Source of the DNA: an uncultured Flavobacteriaceae bacterium | Lineage (GTDB): Bacteria; Bacteroidota; Bacteroidia; Flavobacteriales; Flavobacteriaceae | Assembly: GCA_913048115.1 (NCBI GenBank) | Contig: CAJWVI010000004.1 | Span: forward strand, 33,060-97,059 | Reading direction: 5' to 3' | Length of the DNA: 64,000 nt | Shown: positions 1 through 9,154 of the stretch, piece by piece | How positions within the stretch are numbered: position 1 is the stretch's first letter | Layout: each line of letters starts with the position of its first letter | Translations under genes and position numbers: made by a program | Notes under the pieces: model-generated | What the model was told of the DNA's origin: nothing | Seen by the model: the letters and a program-made list of their open reading frames with translations, nothing else | The model's database searches: none

Positions 1-240
1 CAAGAGGGAGGTATTCAGAAAAAAATAAAAGAGAGTGCTGCCACAGAACAAGAACTTTTTAATAGTGGAAGTATAACGCTACTGGGCACAAACAAACATC
101 CAAACCCAATGGATCTAATGAAAGAGAACCTAGAGTTATTCCCTTTTTTGAAAAGCAATCCTAGAAAAACCCTAATTCAACCCATTATAGCAAAACGTTT
201 GGCAGAAGCTATAGAACAAGAAAGACTAAGTCATGAGTAG
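1..240 (+). CDS. mutA: methylmalonyl-CoA mutase small subunit, C-terminal end (partial)
   Basis: This is the last 79 codons of a gene that begins left of the window. The translation starts [14 protein letters not shown] and contains [10 protein letters not shown], which resembles the end of the catalytic barrel of the small, non-cobalamin-binding subunit of methylmalonyl-CoA mutase. The subunit pairs with the large subunit encoded immediately downstream. Its stop codon overlaps the next start: ATG at 233 lies inside the last codons and TAG ends at 240, so translation is probably coupled. The identification rests on the short tail plus its position before mutB. Only the C-terminus is visible, so completeness cannot be judged. 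Confidence 0.8.
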   Translation, partial: QEGGIQKKIKESAATEQELFNSGSITLLGTNKHPNPMDLMKENLELFPFLKSNPRKTLIQPIIAKRLAEAIEQERLSHE

Positions 241-2371
241 AAAAGATATATCAAAAATATCCTTGCACTATGACGAGGAACATTTAAAAAATAAAGATCA
301 AAAAACAGTTTTTAAAACTGCTGAAGATATTGAAATACGTAAACACTATGTAAAACAGGATATTTCAACCCTAAAACATTTAGACTTTATAGCTGGTATT
401 GCTCCAAATCTAAGGGGACCTTACGCTACTATGTATGTTCGTAGACCTTGGACTATAAGACAATATGCAGGGTTTTCTACTGCCGAGGATAGCAATGCTT
501 TTTATAGACGTAATCTAGCTGCTGGTCAAAAAGGGCTATCTGTTGCCTTTGACTTGGCTACCCATAGAGGCTATGACAGTGATCATGAGCGCGTTGTTGG
601 TGATGTTGGAAAAGCAGGAGTAGCCATTGATAGTGTCGAGGATATGAAAATTTTGTTTGATCAAATTCCATTAGACAAGATGAGTGTTTCTATGACCATG
701 AATGGGGCCGTGCTTCCAATTATGGCCTTTTACATTGTAGCTGCACAGGAACAAGGAGTTGCTTTAAAAGACCTTGCTGGAACCATTCAAAACGATATTT
801 TAAAGGAATTCATGGTACGCAATACATACATCTACCCTCCTACACCGTCCATGAAAATTATAAGCGATATTTTTCAATATACCTCGCAACATATGCCTAA
901 GTTTAATAGTATTTCTATTTCTGGATATCATATGCAAGAAGCTGGGGCTACCTGTGATATAGAATTAGCATACACCCTGGCAGATGGACTGGAGTACATT
1001 CGTAAAGGCTTAGATGCAGGAATGGATATCGACACCTTTGCTCCTCGCCTATCTTTCTTTTGGGCCATAGGTATGAATCATTTTATGGAAATCGCCAAAA
1101 TGCGGGCTGCTAGAATGTTATGGGCAAAACTGGTGAAACAGTTTAATCCAAAAAATCCAAAATCATTAGCATTAAGAACCCATTGCCAAACAAGTGGTTG
1201 GAGCCTAACAGAGCAAGACCCCTTTAACAATGTTGCGCGTACTTGTATTGAGGCATCAGCAGCTGCTTTTGGCGGAACACAGTCTTTGCACACTAATGCA
1301 TTAGACGAGGCTATAGCGCTTCCTACAGATTTTAGTGCACGTATTGCAAGAAACACACAAATTTACCTTCAAGAAGAAACGCTTATTACAAAAACAGTTG
1401 ATCCCTGGGCAGGAAGCTATTATGTAGAAAACCTAACCAACGATATTGCAAATAAAGCATGGTCACTCATACAAGAGGTAGAAGAACTGGGTGGCATGAC
1501 AAAAGCCATTGAAGCGGGAATTCCAAAATTACGCATAGAAGAAGCTGCCGCAAGAAAACAGGCGCGCATTGATAGCGGCCAAGATATTATTGTAGGGGTT
1601 AATAAATATAGACTAGAAAAAGAAGATCCATTACAGATTCTAGATGTAGATAACCAAATGGTAAGAACCTCTCAATTAGAGCGATTAGCAAATATTAAAG
1701 CCACTAGAAATAATAAAAAGGTAGCAGAAAGTTTAAAAGCTTTAACCCATGGTGCAACTACGGGAACAGAAAATTTATTAGCTTTGGCAGTAATAGCGGC
1801 CAAAGAAAGAGCCACACTAGGAGAAATTAGTGATGCACTCGAAATACCTTTTGGCAGATATAAAGCTCAAATAAAATCATTTAGCGGCGTGTATAGTAAA
1901 GAGATAAAAAAAGACCCTTCCTTCGCCAAAGCAAGAGAACTCGCAAATAAATTTGCCGAGCTAGAAGGGCGTAGACCTAGAATTATGATTGCTAAAATGG
2001 GGCAAGACGGCCATGATCGTGGCGCCAAAGTAGTAGCAACTGGCTATGCAGATGTTGGCTTTGATGTAGATATTGGACCCCTTTTTCAAACACCAAAAGA
2101 GGCAGCACAACAAGCCATAGAAAATGATGTGCATATTCTGGGTATTTCTTCATTAGCAGCTGGTCATAAAACACTTGTACCTCAGGTTATTGAACAGATG
2201 AAAGAACTTGGCCGTGAAGACATCATGGTAATTGTTGGTGGTGTTATACCTGCTCAAGATTATCAATTTTTATTTGATGCAGGCGCATTAGCAGTCTATG
2301 GACCTGGAACAAGAATTAGTGACGCAGCCATAGAAATGTTGGATATCTTAATAGACTCTGTGGCAGATTAA
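233..2371 (+). CDS. mutB: methylmalonyl-CoA mutase large subunit
   Basis: The 712-residue protein is the catalytic subunit of adenosylcobalamin-dependent methylmalonyl-CoA mutase, which interconverts (R)-methylmalonyl-CoA and succinyl-CoA in propionate metabolism. The N-terminal TIM barrel contains the conserved stretch [18 protein letters not shown] and [14 protein letters not shown]. The C-terminal cobalamin domain carries the DxHxxG motif as [11 protein letters not shown], with the predicted cobalt-ligating histidine at residue 594. Length and motifs match full-length family members. The ATG overlaps the end of the small-subunit gene by 8 bases, as expected for a heterodimer encoded in one operon. 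A B12-dependent lifestyle follows, although no B12 riboswitch or transporter is visible here. Confidence 0.97.
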   Translation: MSRKDISKISLHYDEEHLKNKDQKTVFKTAEDIEIRKHYVKQDISTLKHLDFIAGIAPNLRGPYATMYVRRPWTIRQYAGFSTAEDSNAFYRRNLAAGQKGLSVAFDLATHRGYDSDHERVVGDVGKAGVAIDSVEDMKILFDQIPLDKMSVSMTMNGAVLPIMAFYIVAAQEQGVALKDLAGTIQNDILKEFMVRNTYIYPPTPSMKIISDIFQYTSQHMPKFNSISISGYHMQEAGATCDIELAYTLADGLEYIRKGLDAGMDIDTFAPRLSFFWAIGMNHFMEIAKMRAARMLWAKLVKQFNPKNPKSLALRTHCQTSGWSLTEQDPFNNVARTCIEASAAAFGGTQSLHTNALDEAIALPTDFSARIARNTQIYLQEETLITKTVDPWAGSYYVENLTNDIANKAWSLIQEVEELGGMTKAIEAGIPKLRIEEAAARKQARIDSGQDIIVGVNKYRLEKEDPLQILDVDNQMVRTSQLERLANIKATRNNKKVAESLKALTHGATTGTENLLALAVIAAKERATLGEISDALEIPFGRYKAQIKSFSGVYSKEIKKDPSFAKARELANKFAELEGRRPRIMIAKMGQDGHDRGAKVVATGYADVGFDVDIGPLFQTPKEAAQQAIENDVHILGISSLAAGHKTLVPQVIEQMKELGREDIMVIVGGVIPAQDYQFLFDAGALAVYGPGTRISDAAIEMLDILIDSVAD

Positions 2372-2391
2372 GTTTTTAAACTTCTTATATA

Positions 2392-3078
2392 ATGAAAAAC
2401 TTCTTTCTACTATTGTGTGCATTATTTGTACTTCATGGCATTGCTCAAGAAAAAGACACAGATCAAAAAACCTTATTAAGTGTTGTTGGCGGTTTTCATA
2501 CTTTAAAAGTTGCCGAGTCTGACTTTATTAAGCAATCTAGTGAAGATAATAGCGGCTACTCTATTGGTATACAATATTCTATTTTTCCAGATTATGAATT
2601 TTCAAAAGCACTTATAAGATTTGGGCTTGAATACTCAAAAGAAAAGGTTTCAACAAATAGAACTATGAGGTTTCAAGATCAAATAGTACTAAGTGATATT
2701 AATACATCACTTATAAACCTTAGTGCATTTGCGGCCTATCGATTTAGTACAGACACAAAAATAGACGCATATGTAGGTGGAGGTTTTGCAGCGCAGGCGC
2801 TACTCAGTAAAAGTGCAGACAGCTATCAATTTACGAATGAAGATGGCCTTGTTTTTCCAATTTTTGATGAAAACGAATATAGCTACCCTATTCGATATCA
2901 AAACAATGCGCCGCGAATTTTCTTAGGATTCATACTTGAAGCTGGTGCCTATCTTACCATTCAAGAAAAACTAGCAAATGTTGCTTTAGGTGTCTTGTTT
3001 AGTTCAGATATTGAATTTTCAAGAAAAATACTGCAAAAAAACATCTTCTATCTTAAAGTAGGTTACGAAATATTTTAA
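2392..3078 (+). CDS. predicted secreted outer-membrane beta-barrel protein, unknown function
   Basis: The 228-residue protein starts with a clear signal peptide (MKNFFLLLCALFVLHGIAQ, cleavage likely after the AQ). The rest alternates hydrophobic and polar residues in beta-strand style, with a central FAAYRFSTDTKIDAYVGGGFAAQ and a last strand YLKVGYEIF ending on an aromatic residue, as in outer-membrane barrels with an OmpA-like or porin-like fold. It lies 20 bases after mutB, so the two may be co-transcribed, but there is no obvious functional link. I do not recognise a specific family. The barrel call is inferred from composition only. Confidence 0.6.
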   Translation: MKNFFLLLCALFVLHGIAQEKDTDQKTLLSVVGGFHTLKVAESDFIKQSSEDNSGYSIGIQYSIFPDYEFSKALIRFGLEYSKEKVSTNRTMRFQDQIVLSDINTSLINLSAFAAYRFSTDTKIDAYVGGGFAAQALLSKSADSYQFTNEDGLVFPIFDENEYSYPIRYQNNAPRIFLGFILEAGAYLTIQEKLANVALGVLFSSDIEFSRKILQKNIFYLKVGYEIF

Positions 3079-3304
3079 TGCTCTTTTGTACATTATATTT
3101 CATCCAAGCAAACAAACACTTGCAATGTCAAAAAACAGCCAAAGTACTTTACATGCTAAATAACCTGGTGACTAATTATCACTAAAAACGCTACTAAATA
3201 CACAGACTTTTAAAGACCAGAAAGATGTTCACTATCTGTTAACAAAAATCATTTTAGATTCGGTTATTAAATAGTATTTTTACTCTTAAAATCAAGACAA
3301 CTTA
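3079..3304. other. intergenic region before parA
   Basis: This 226-base A+T-rich gap separates the mutB group from parA. It holds no plausible gene. A TAgtatttttAC stretch near 3277-3286 resembles the flavobacterial -7 element (TAnnTTTG), but the last base does not match and no convincing TTG box lies at the right distance. It is probably the parA promoter region. Confidence 0.4.
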
Positions 3305-4069
3305 ATGGGTAAAATTATTGCAATTGCCAATCAAAAAGGAGGTGTGGGTAAAACTACAACTTCTATTAATCTAGCAGCATCTCTGGGTGTTTTAGAAAAA
3401 AAAGTGCTTTTAATTGATGCAGACCCACAAGCCAATGCTACTTCTGGATTAGGCATTGATGTAGAGGCTGTAATTAATGGTACCTATCAATTACTAGAAC
3501 ATTCTACAACAGCCAAGCAGGCTATTGTGAAAACCAGCTCCCCAAATCTTGATATAATACCTGCGCACATTGACCTTGTTGCTATTGAAATTGAATTAGT
3601 AGACAAAAAAAACAGAGAGTACATGCTCAAGCAAATGATCACTGATCTTAAAAATGAGTATGATTATATTATTATAGATTGCGCCCCATCATTAGGCTTA
3701 CTAACATTAAATGCATTGACTGCCGCAGATGCTGTTATCATTCCAATACAGTGTGAGTATTTCGCACTAGAAGGACTTGGCAAGCTTTTAAACACTATAA
3801 AAAGTGTACAGAAAATACACAACCCAGATTTAGACATCGAGGGCTTACTGCTCACCATGTATGATTCTAGACTAAGACTATCTAACCAAGTGGTGGAAGA
3901 AGTGAAAAAACATTTTGATGCTATGGTTTTTAAGACAATCATACAGCGTAATGTACGTTTAAGTGAAGCCCCTAGTTACGGCGAAAGTATTATTAGTTAC
4001 GATGCAAGTAGTAGAGGCGCTAATAATTACCTAAGCTTAGCAGAAGAGTTAATTAAAAAAAATAAATAA
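3305..4069 (+). CDS. parA: chromosome partitioning ATPase ParA
   Basis: The 254-residue protein is a Walker-type ParA/Soj ATPase that drives segregation of the chromosome origin together with ParB. The deviant Walker A motif is KGGVGKTTT at residues 11-19. The following DADPQANAT segment (switch I) and the Walker B-type IIIDCAPSLG are both intact. The C-terminal part QRNVRLSEAPSYGESI is typical of chromosomal ParA. parB follows about 50 bases downstream on the same strand. Size and gene pairing identify it as the chromosomal system rather than MinD. Confidence 0.97.
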   Translation: MGKIIAIANQKGGVGKTTTSINLAASLGVLEKKVLLIDADPQANATSGLGIDVEAVINGTYQLLEHSTTAKQAIVKTSSPNLDIIPAHIDLVAIEIELVDKKNREYMLKQMITDLKNEYDYIIIDCAPSLGLLTLNALTAADAVIIPIQCEYFALEGLGKLLNTIKSVQKIHNPDLDIEGLLLTMYDSRLRLSNQVVEEVKKHFDAMVFKTIIQRNVRLSEAPSYGESIISYDASSRGANNYLSLAEELIKKNK

Positions 4070-4098
4070 AAGTCAATCGCCTCAATACTATAAATGCA

Positions 4099-4112
4099 CC
4101 CACCTACGTGGG
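4099..4112 (+). other. small stem-loop just upstream of the parB start
   Basis: CCCAC at 4099-4103 and GTGGG at 4108-4112 form a five-pair G/C-rich stem with a CTAC loop, in an otherwise A+T-rich leader. It ends 8 bases before the chosen parB ATG at 4121. It could affect initiation or be chance. It also argues against the upstream ATG at 4094 as the start, because that would put the stem inside the coding region. Confidence 0.3.
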
Positions 4113-4120
4113 CAATCAAT

Positions 4121-5020
4121 ATGGCTAAAGCAACAAAAAAACAAGCATTAGGACGTGGACTTTCTGCCTTATTGAAAGACCCTGCCAACGACATTCAATC
4201 TGCTAATGATAAAAATGCAGATAAAGTTGTGGGTAGTATCGTGGAGCTTGACCTCACCGCAATTGAAGTAAACCCGTTCCAACCCAGAACTAGCTTTAAT
4301 GAAGATTCTCTTCAAGAATTAGGTTCTTCCATCAAAGAATTAGGTGTTATACAGCCCATTACTGTTCGTAAACTTGGCTTTAACCAATATCAACTCGTTA
4401 GTGGTGAACGTCGTTTTCGCGCATCAGCACTTATAGGGTTAACGACCATTCCTGCCTACATACGTATTGCCAATGACCAAGAATCTTTGGAAATGGCTTT
4501 GGTTGAAAATATTCAGCGCGAAGATCTTGATCCAATTGAGATTGCGCTCTCGTATCAACGTCTTATTGAAGAAATTGATTTAACACAAGAGCAGATGAGT
4601 GATCGTGTTGGCAAAAATAGATCCACCATCGCAAACTACTTACGCTTACTTAAATTAGACCCTATCATACAAACGGGAATGCGTGATGGTTTTATTTCTA
4701 TGGGGCACGGTAGGGCGCTTATTAATATAGTAGATACAGACTCCCAACTTGATATCTATGAGAAAATTCTAGCAGACAAACTATCTGTTCGTGAAACAGA
4801 AGCTTTAGTGCGTGGCAGTAAACCTGGTAAGACTACTTCAACAAAAAAAGAAGCTACACTTCCAAAATATGCTGTAAAAGCAAAAAAAGAAGTAGCTCAC
4901 GCTTTAGATACTAAAATAGATCTTAAAATAAACAAAGCAGGAAAAGGACAATTTATTGTACCCTTTAAAAATAAAGATGAATTTGATCGTCTATTGAAGC
5001 TACTCTCCCGTGAAGCATAA
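4121..5020 (+). CDS. parB: chromosome partitioning protein ParB
   Basis: ParB binds parS sites near the origin and acts as a CTP-dependent clamp, working with ParA. The N-terminus KKQALGRGLSALL is the usual ParA-contact segment. The CTP-binding motif appears as SGERRFRAS, and the helix-turn-helix contains DRVGKNRSTIANYLRLLKL. The C-terminal dimerisation end is FKNKDEFDRLLKLLSR. I chose the ATG at 4121 (299 residues) because the family consensus begins MAKxTKKxALGRG. The in-frame ATG at 4094 would add nine unusual residues (MHPPTWAIN). The 3' end overlaps the next gene by 11 bases. Confidence 0.95.
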   Translation: MAKATKKQALGRGLSALLKDPANDIQSANDKNADKVVGSIVELDLTAIEVNPFQPRTSFNEDSLQELGSSIKELGVIQPITVRKLGFNQYQLVSGERRFRASALIGLTTIPAYIRIANDQESLEMALVENIQREDLDPIEIALSYQRLIEEIDLTQEQMSDRVGKNRSTIANYLRLLKLDPIIQTGMRDGFISMGHGRALINIVDTDSQLDIYEKILADKLSVRETEALVRGSKPGKTTSTKKEATLPKYAVKAKKEVAHALDTKIDLKINKAGKGQFIVPFKNKDEFDRLLKLLSREA

Positions 5021-5600
5021 ACTCTATAATATTATCTTTTTTTTAGCAAGCATATCATTGTTTGCTCAAAATGACAGCATTACCGTTTCTAAAGAAATGA
5101 AGATAATGGTAGAAGAAACTGGGTTTCAAAAAGTAGCCTATGACCCTCTTGCCCCATCTCGCGCTGCTTTTTACTCTGCTGCACTCCCAGGGCTTGGACA
5201 AGCTTACAATAAAAAATATTGGAAAATCCCTGTTATCTATGCGGGAATTGCTTCTGGTATTTATTTCTACATCAAAAATGACACAGATTATAACCGCTTT
5301 AGAGACGCTTACAAAAGAAGACTTGCTGGATTTACAGACGATGAGTTTTATGGAACAGGTACAACTGCTGCCATTTCAAACAATAGACTTATAGATGCAC
5401 AAAAAAGCACACAGCGAAACAAAGATGTAAGTATTATTGTGTCGATTGGTTTCTATTTATTTAATATTATAGACGCTAATGTAGATGCCCATCTAAGACA
5501 GTATGATATTAGTGATGATCTTTCTATCTCGCCAAAATTAAATACCTCAAACATTGCCCAACCAAGTTATGGGCTTTCCTTTAGATATACAATACGATGA
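5010..5600 (+). CDS. DUF5683-type membrane/secreted protein
   Basis: The 196-residue protein starts at a GTG inside the end of parB (11-base overlap). The start is supported because it gives a complete signal peptide, MKHKLYNIIFFLASISLFAQ. The core RAAFYSAALPGLGQAYNKKYWKIPVIYAG is characteristic of DUF5683, a Bacteroidota family of unknown function with a glycine/proline-rich hydrophobic hairpin. One or two membrane segments follow (VIYAGIASGIYFYI and SIIVSIGFYLFNII). The stop codon overlaps the dapB start as ATGA. The arrangement parA-parB-DUF5683-dapB looks translationally coupled. No function can be assigned. Confidence 0.8.
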   Translation: MKHKLYNIIFFLASISLFAQNDSITVSKEMKIMVEETGFQKVAYDPLAPSRAAFYSAALPGLGQAYNKKYWKIPVIYAGIASGIYFYIKNDTDYNRFRDAYKRRLAGFTDDEFYGTGTTAAISNNRLIDAQKSTQRNKDVSIIVSIGFYLFNIIDANVDAHLRQYDISDDLSISPKLNTSNIAQPSYGLSFRYTIR

Positions 5601-6295
5601 AAATAGCACTCTTAGGATATGGTAAAATGGGTAAAACTATAGAAAAAATGGCACTGCAAAAAGGTCATGAAATTGTCTATAAGAGTACTTCATCTTCGCA
5701 AAGCGGAAATTTTAAAGATGCACAAATAGCCATAGAGTTTTCTATAGCAGAAACGGCTCCTGCAAACATTAAAAGATGTTTTGAAGCTCAAATTCCAGTG
5801 GTTTGTGGAACAACAGGTTGGTTAGATCAAAAAATAGATGTAGAAAAAGCATGTCAAAATTGTAACGGAAGTTTCATTTATGCGTCAAACTTTAGTGTTG
5901 GTGTACATCTGTTTTTTAATTTGAATAAGCACTTGGCAAAACTAATGGAACCCTGGAATGAGTATGATATCGCCATAGAAGAAATACACCATACACAGAA
6001 AAAGGATGCTCCAAGCGGCACAGCGATTTCATTAGCAGAAGATGTATTGCCTTTTACAAACAAAAAAAAATGGGCTTTAGACAATATAGCCCATGACGCT
6101 ATACCAATAAAAGCACTTAGAGAAACAGATGTAAAAGGAACACATAGTGTTGGCTTTACATCAAAAATAGATACCATTACCATCAAACACGAAGCACATA
6201 CCAGAGATGGTTTTGCAAAAGGAGCCATCATAGCTGCAGAGTTTCTAATTGATAAAAAAGGAGTTTTTACGATGAGTGATGTAATGGGGTTATAG
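5597..6295 (+). CDS. dapB: 4-hydroxy-tetrahydrodipicolinate reductase
   Basis: DapB catalyses the NAD(P)H-dependent reduction step of the diaminopimelate/lysine pathway, supplying peptidoglycan and protein synthesis. The 232-residue protein has the N-terminal nucleotide-binding loop GYGKMGKTIE, the VVCGTTGW segment, the catalytic EIHHTQKKDAPSGTA region with its two histidines and lysine, and the C-terminal IKHEAHTRDGFAKGA motif. It is slightly shorter than the Escherichia coli enzyme, as is usual in Bacteroidota. It overlaps the upstream stop by four bases (ATGA), so it is probably translated from the parAB mRNA. Confidence 0.96.
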   Translation: MKIALLGYGKMGKTIEKMALQKGHEIVYKSTSSSQSGNFKDAQIAIEFSIAETAPANIKRCFEAQIPVVCGTTGWLDQKIDVEKACQNCNGSFIYASNFSVGVHLFFNLNKHLAKLMEPWNEYDIAIEEIHHTQKKDAPSGTAISLAEDVLPFTNKKKWALDNIAHDAIPIKALRETDVKGTHSVGFTSKIDTITIKHEAHTRDGFAKGAIIAAEFLIDKKGVFTMSDVMGL

Positions 6296-6451
6296 GTTTT
6301 TATATTCAACTATAAAAGCAAGATAGCTACAAGAAGATGAATTATAAGAATAGATTTAATTAAAAACAAAAAGGTTGAAACAAGAATCCACTCTAATAAA
6401 AATGATGGTAACTAAAAACCTTTAGAGTAAGAAATTAAAAAAGAAGACAAA
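6296..6451. other. intergenic region dapB to DUF805 gene
   Basis: This 156-base A+T-rich spacer contains weak complementary pieces (AAAGGTT near 6370 and AACCTTT near 6418; CTCTAA and TTAGAG further in) that could form an imperfect long-loop structure. No clear terminator T-run or full promoter is seen. Confidence 0.3.
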
Positions 6452-6820
6452 ATGAATTGGTATTTAAAGGTATTAAATCAGTATGCAGATTTTAATGGTC
6501 GAGCAAGAAGAAAAGAATATTGGATGTTTACATTATTTAATATGATTTTTGGAGCCCTAGCAATGATTTTGGATAGCGTTTTTGGTATAGTGACTGAGAT
6601 TGGGTATGGACCCTTGTATGGATTATATACCTTAGCGATGTTTGTTCCTGGTCTAGCAGTTTCAGTGAGACGACTCCATGATGTTGGAAAAAGCGGTTGG
6701 ATGCTTTTCATTGCTTTAATACCACTAGCAGGTGCAATATACCTCTTAGTGCTTACCTTGACCGACAGTGATTCTAATGAGAATAACTACGGGGTAAACC
6801 CAAAGCAAGCCCTCGATTAA
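6452..6820 (+). CDS. DUF805 small integral membrane protein
   Basis: The 122-residue protein shows the DUF805 pattern: an N-terminal NGRARRKEYWMFTLFN segment, three or four membrane helices, and the conserved VRRLHDVGKSGWMLFIALIPLAGAIYLLVL region (motif RLHDxGKSGW). It ends with NNYGVNPK. The family is widespread and its role is unknown; it may sit in the inner membrane as a small helper protein. It lies immediately upstream of lepB on the same strand, and both encode inner-membrane proteins, but a functional link is only a guess. Confidence 0.88.
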   Translation: MNWYLKVLNQYADFNGRARRKEYWMFTLFNMIFGALAMILDSVFGIVTEIGYGPLYGLYTLAMFVPGLAVSVRRLHDVGKSGWMLFIALIPLAGAIYLLVLTLTDSDSNENNYGVNPKQALD

Positions 6821-6907
6821 ATAATACAACAAAGGTGTTTAAAAAATAGATAGAACTTTGTTTTACACGCCCTTTTAAAGCCCTTTTTTACGTAAAAAAA
6901 ATAATAT

Positions 6908-8524
6908 ATGAGTTTATTAGATTGGTTGTTATTTATTGTTATTATTCAAGTAGTACATTTTTTAGGTACTTGGAAATTTTATGTTGCAGCAGGCAAAAAA
7001 TCATGGGAAGCAGCAGTGCCAATTTATAATGCTGTAGTTCTTATGCAAATATTAAAACGTCCTTGGTGGTGGACGCTACTATTATTTATCCCTATTGTAA
7101 ACCTTATTATGTTTCCGGTTATATGGGTAGAGCTGTTAAATAGATATGGAAAAACTAGCACCGTAGATACGTTGTTAGTGATCTTTACAGCAGGTTTGTA
7201 TTTATATTATATTAACTACACTCAAGAACTTAACTGCCTAGAAGATGATAAATTAAAGAAGCCTAATGGACTGGTAGAGTGGATTGGATCTTTAGCATAT
7301 GCTATTGTTGCTGCTACTATTGTACATACCTATGCAATGCAACCTTTTGTAATACCAACATCTTCTTTAGAAAAAACATTATTAGTAGGTGACTTTTTAT
7401 TTGTAAGTAAATTTCACTTTGGTGCCCGCACCCCTATGACTCCTGTTGCAATGCCTATGATGCATGATGTATTTATGGGTACAAGAGCAAAATCGTATCT
7501 TCCAAAACCTCAAGCACCCAGTGTTAGACTGCCTGGCTTTGAAGACATAGAACATAATGACATTGTAGTGTTTAACTGGCCTATTGATAATTTTGTAGAT
7601 ATTGGCCCACCTCCATCTGGTGAAATGTATAAGCCTATTGATAAAAAATCAAATTACGTAAAGCGTTGTGTTGGTCTTCCTGGAGACTCTCTAGAGGTAC
7701 GTGATGGATATGTTTATATAAACGGCACAAAGAACGATTTGCCAGATCGTGCAAAATTACAATTTGCCTATACCATTACATCAAAAAGCGTTCTAGTGAA
7801 AATTGACGACCAAAGAAGACTTTTGCCAGAGCCAAATAATTATTTCTCTAATAGATATGGAGTAAGCGATATGTATGCTACAGCACTAGATAGAGCTACG
7901 GGAGTGTATACCTATACTGCTCATTTAACAGATAAAGCATACCAAGGCATAAAAAACTACCCAGATGTAATAAGTGCAGAAAGGAAAATGATAGAAAAAG
8001 GCATAAAAGATGATGGAGTTTTTCCACATACCCCAGCAAAGGCCTGGAATAATGACCACTTTGGGCCTATCTACATTCCACAGGCAGGAAAAACAGTAGT
8101 TATCAACCAAGAGAGTATTGCTTTTTACAAGCGTATCATAGAGGTGTATGAAGGAAGTGAATTAGGTATAGACAATACCATAACACAAAACGGGACCACC
8201 ATACTTTTAAATGACAGCCCTATTACATCCTATACTTTCGCTATGGACTACTATTGGATGATGGGAGATAACCGCAACAACTCTCAAGATGCTCGTTCTT
8301 GGGGTTATGTACCCATGAATCATGTAGTAGGAAAACCAGTATTTGTGTGGATGAGTTTTAACAGCAAAGCAAAAGGATTGTTTAATAAAATACGTTGGGA
8401 TCGTTTCTTTACTACCGTTGGTGGTAAGGGAGAAACAACCTCTTATTTTATTCCGTTTTTACTACTATTGACAGGATGGATTGGTTTTCGTTGGTTTCAA
8501 AAAAGAAGAAAAAAGCTTAATTAA
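6908..8524 (+). CDS. lepB: signal peptidase I with N-terminal membrane extension
   Basis: LepB removes signal peptides from secreted proteins at the outer face of the inner membrane by a Ser/Lys mechanism. The 538-residue protein is much longer than typical LepB. Residues 1 to about 110 form an extra three-helix membrane domain (WWWTLLLFIPIVNLIMFPVIW). The catalytic domain then follows with IPTSSLEKTLLVGDFLF (nucleophile Ser about 153) and NYVKRCVGLPGDSLEV (general base Lys about 252). The GDNRNNSQDARSWG box appears only around residue 453, so about 200 residues are inserted between the Lys and GDN boxes. A C-terminal membrane helix follows. Both traits are known in Bacteroidota enzymes. wbqC follows after two bases. 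Confidence 0.94.
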   Translation: MSLLDWLLFIVIIQVVHFLGTWKFYVAAGKKSWEAAVPIYNAVVLMQILKRPWWWTLLLFIPIVNLIMFPVIWVELLNRYGKTSTVDTLLVIFTAGLYLYYINYTQELNCLEDDKLKKPNGLVEWIGSLAYAIVAATIVHTYAMQPFVIPTSSLEKTLLVGDFLFVSKFHFGARTPMTPVAMPMMHDVFMGTRAKSYLPKPQAPSVRLPGFEDIEHNDIVVFNWPIDNFVDIGPPPSGEMYKPIDKKSNYVKRCVGLPGDSLEVRDGYVYINGTKNDLPDRAKLQFAYTITSKSVLVKIDDQRRLLPEPNNYFSNRYGVSDMYATALDRATGVYTYTAHLTDKAYQGIKNYPDVISAERKMIEKGIKDDGVFPHTPAKAWNNDHFGPIYIPQAGKTVVINQESIAFYKRIIEVYEGSELGIDNTITQNGTTILLNDSPITSYTFAMDYYWMMGDNRNNSQDARSWGYVPMNHVVGKPVFVWMSFNSKAKGLFNKIRWDRFFTTVGGKGETTSYFIPFLLLLTGWIGFRWFQKRRKKLN

Positions 8525-8526
8525 AG

Positions 8527-9153
8527 GTGGAACAACATATTCTTATATACCCAACATACTTTCCTTGTATTGCAACCATGGTGGCGATGGCAAAGGCCCA
8601 TAAAATAACACTAGAGGTTGAAGATAATTATCAAAAACAAACCTACAGAAACAGAACTTACATAGCGCACAGCAATGGAAAACTGTTATTGAACATTCCT
8701 GTAAAACACTCTAAAGATTCTCTACATCAAAAGTCAAAAGATGTTACTGCTGAAAACAACTTTCCATGGTTAGCAGAACATTGGAAGTCTATACAGGTGG
8801 CATACAAAACATCTCCTTATTTTGAATATTATGAAGATGACTTACTGCCTCTTTTTAAAAACCCAGCTGTAAAATTACAAGATTTTAATATTACAATACT
8901 AGAGAAAATTGTAGCGATAATAGGTCTAGAAATTAAAATTGAAAAAACAAATAGCTATCAAAAAAAAACAGAATTGCAAGACATGCGCCACCTAGTAAAT
9001 TGCAAAAAAGAGCCACTTTATGATTTTGAAAAGTACCACCAAGTCTTTGAACAAAGTCATGGACACCTAGAAAACCTATCTATTATTGATTTACTTTGTA
9101 ATGAAGGACCTAATACGTTACACTATCTAGAAAGCCAATCCCTCAAAAGATAA
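8527..9153 (+). CDS. WbqC family protein
   Basis: The 208-residue protein begins at GTG two bases after the lepB stop. The start of the mature sequence, MEQHILIYPTYFPCIATMVAM, and the central KTSPYFEYYEDDLLPLF match the WbqC-like family. Family members are found in O-antigen and polysaccharide loci and next to lepB in many Bacteroidota, but the biochemical activity is not settled. There is no signal peptide or membrane helix, so it is probably cytoplasmic. No ATG exists nearby that preserves the conserved N-terminus, which supports the GTG. Confidence 0.82.
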   Translation: MEQHILIYPTYFPCIATMVAMAKAHKITLEVEDNYQKQTYRNRTYIAHSNGKLLLNIPVKHSKDSLHQKSKDVTAENNFPWLAEHWKSIQVAYKTSPYFEYYEDDLLPLFKNPAVKLQDFNITILEKIVAIIGLEIKIEKTNSYQKKTELQDMRHLVNCKKEPLYDFEKYHQVFEQSHGHLENLSIIDLLCNEGPNTLHYLESQSLKR

Positions 9154-9154
9154 G

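Noticed and set aside
4099..4112. A parS site in front of parB
   Set aside because: The palindrome CCCAC-CTAC-GTGGG is too short and does not match the usual 16-base parS consensus.
4094..4120. Upstream ATG of parB as the real start
   Set aside because: It adds nine odd residues (MHPPTWAIN) and crosses a G/C stem; the family N-terminus begins at 4121.
3305..5020. Replication origin near parAB
   Set aside because: I saw no dnaA gene and no cluster of TTATCCACA-type boxes; parAB need not be next to the origin in this phylum.
5140..5394. 84-residue + frame inside the DUF5683 gene
   Set aside because: It is an out-of-frame shadow of a gene with a signal peptide and conserved motif.
6821..6907. 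Terminator between DUF805 and lepB
   Set aside because: The only complementary arms (AACAAAG / CTTTGTT) are seven bases with a loop of about 20, too weak for a confident call.
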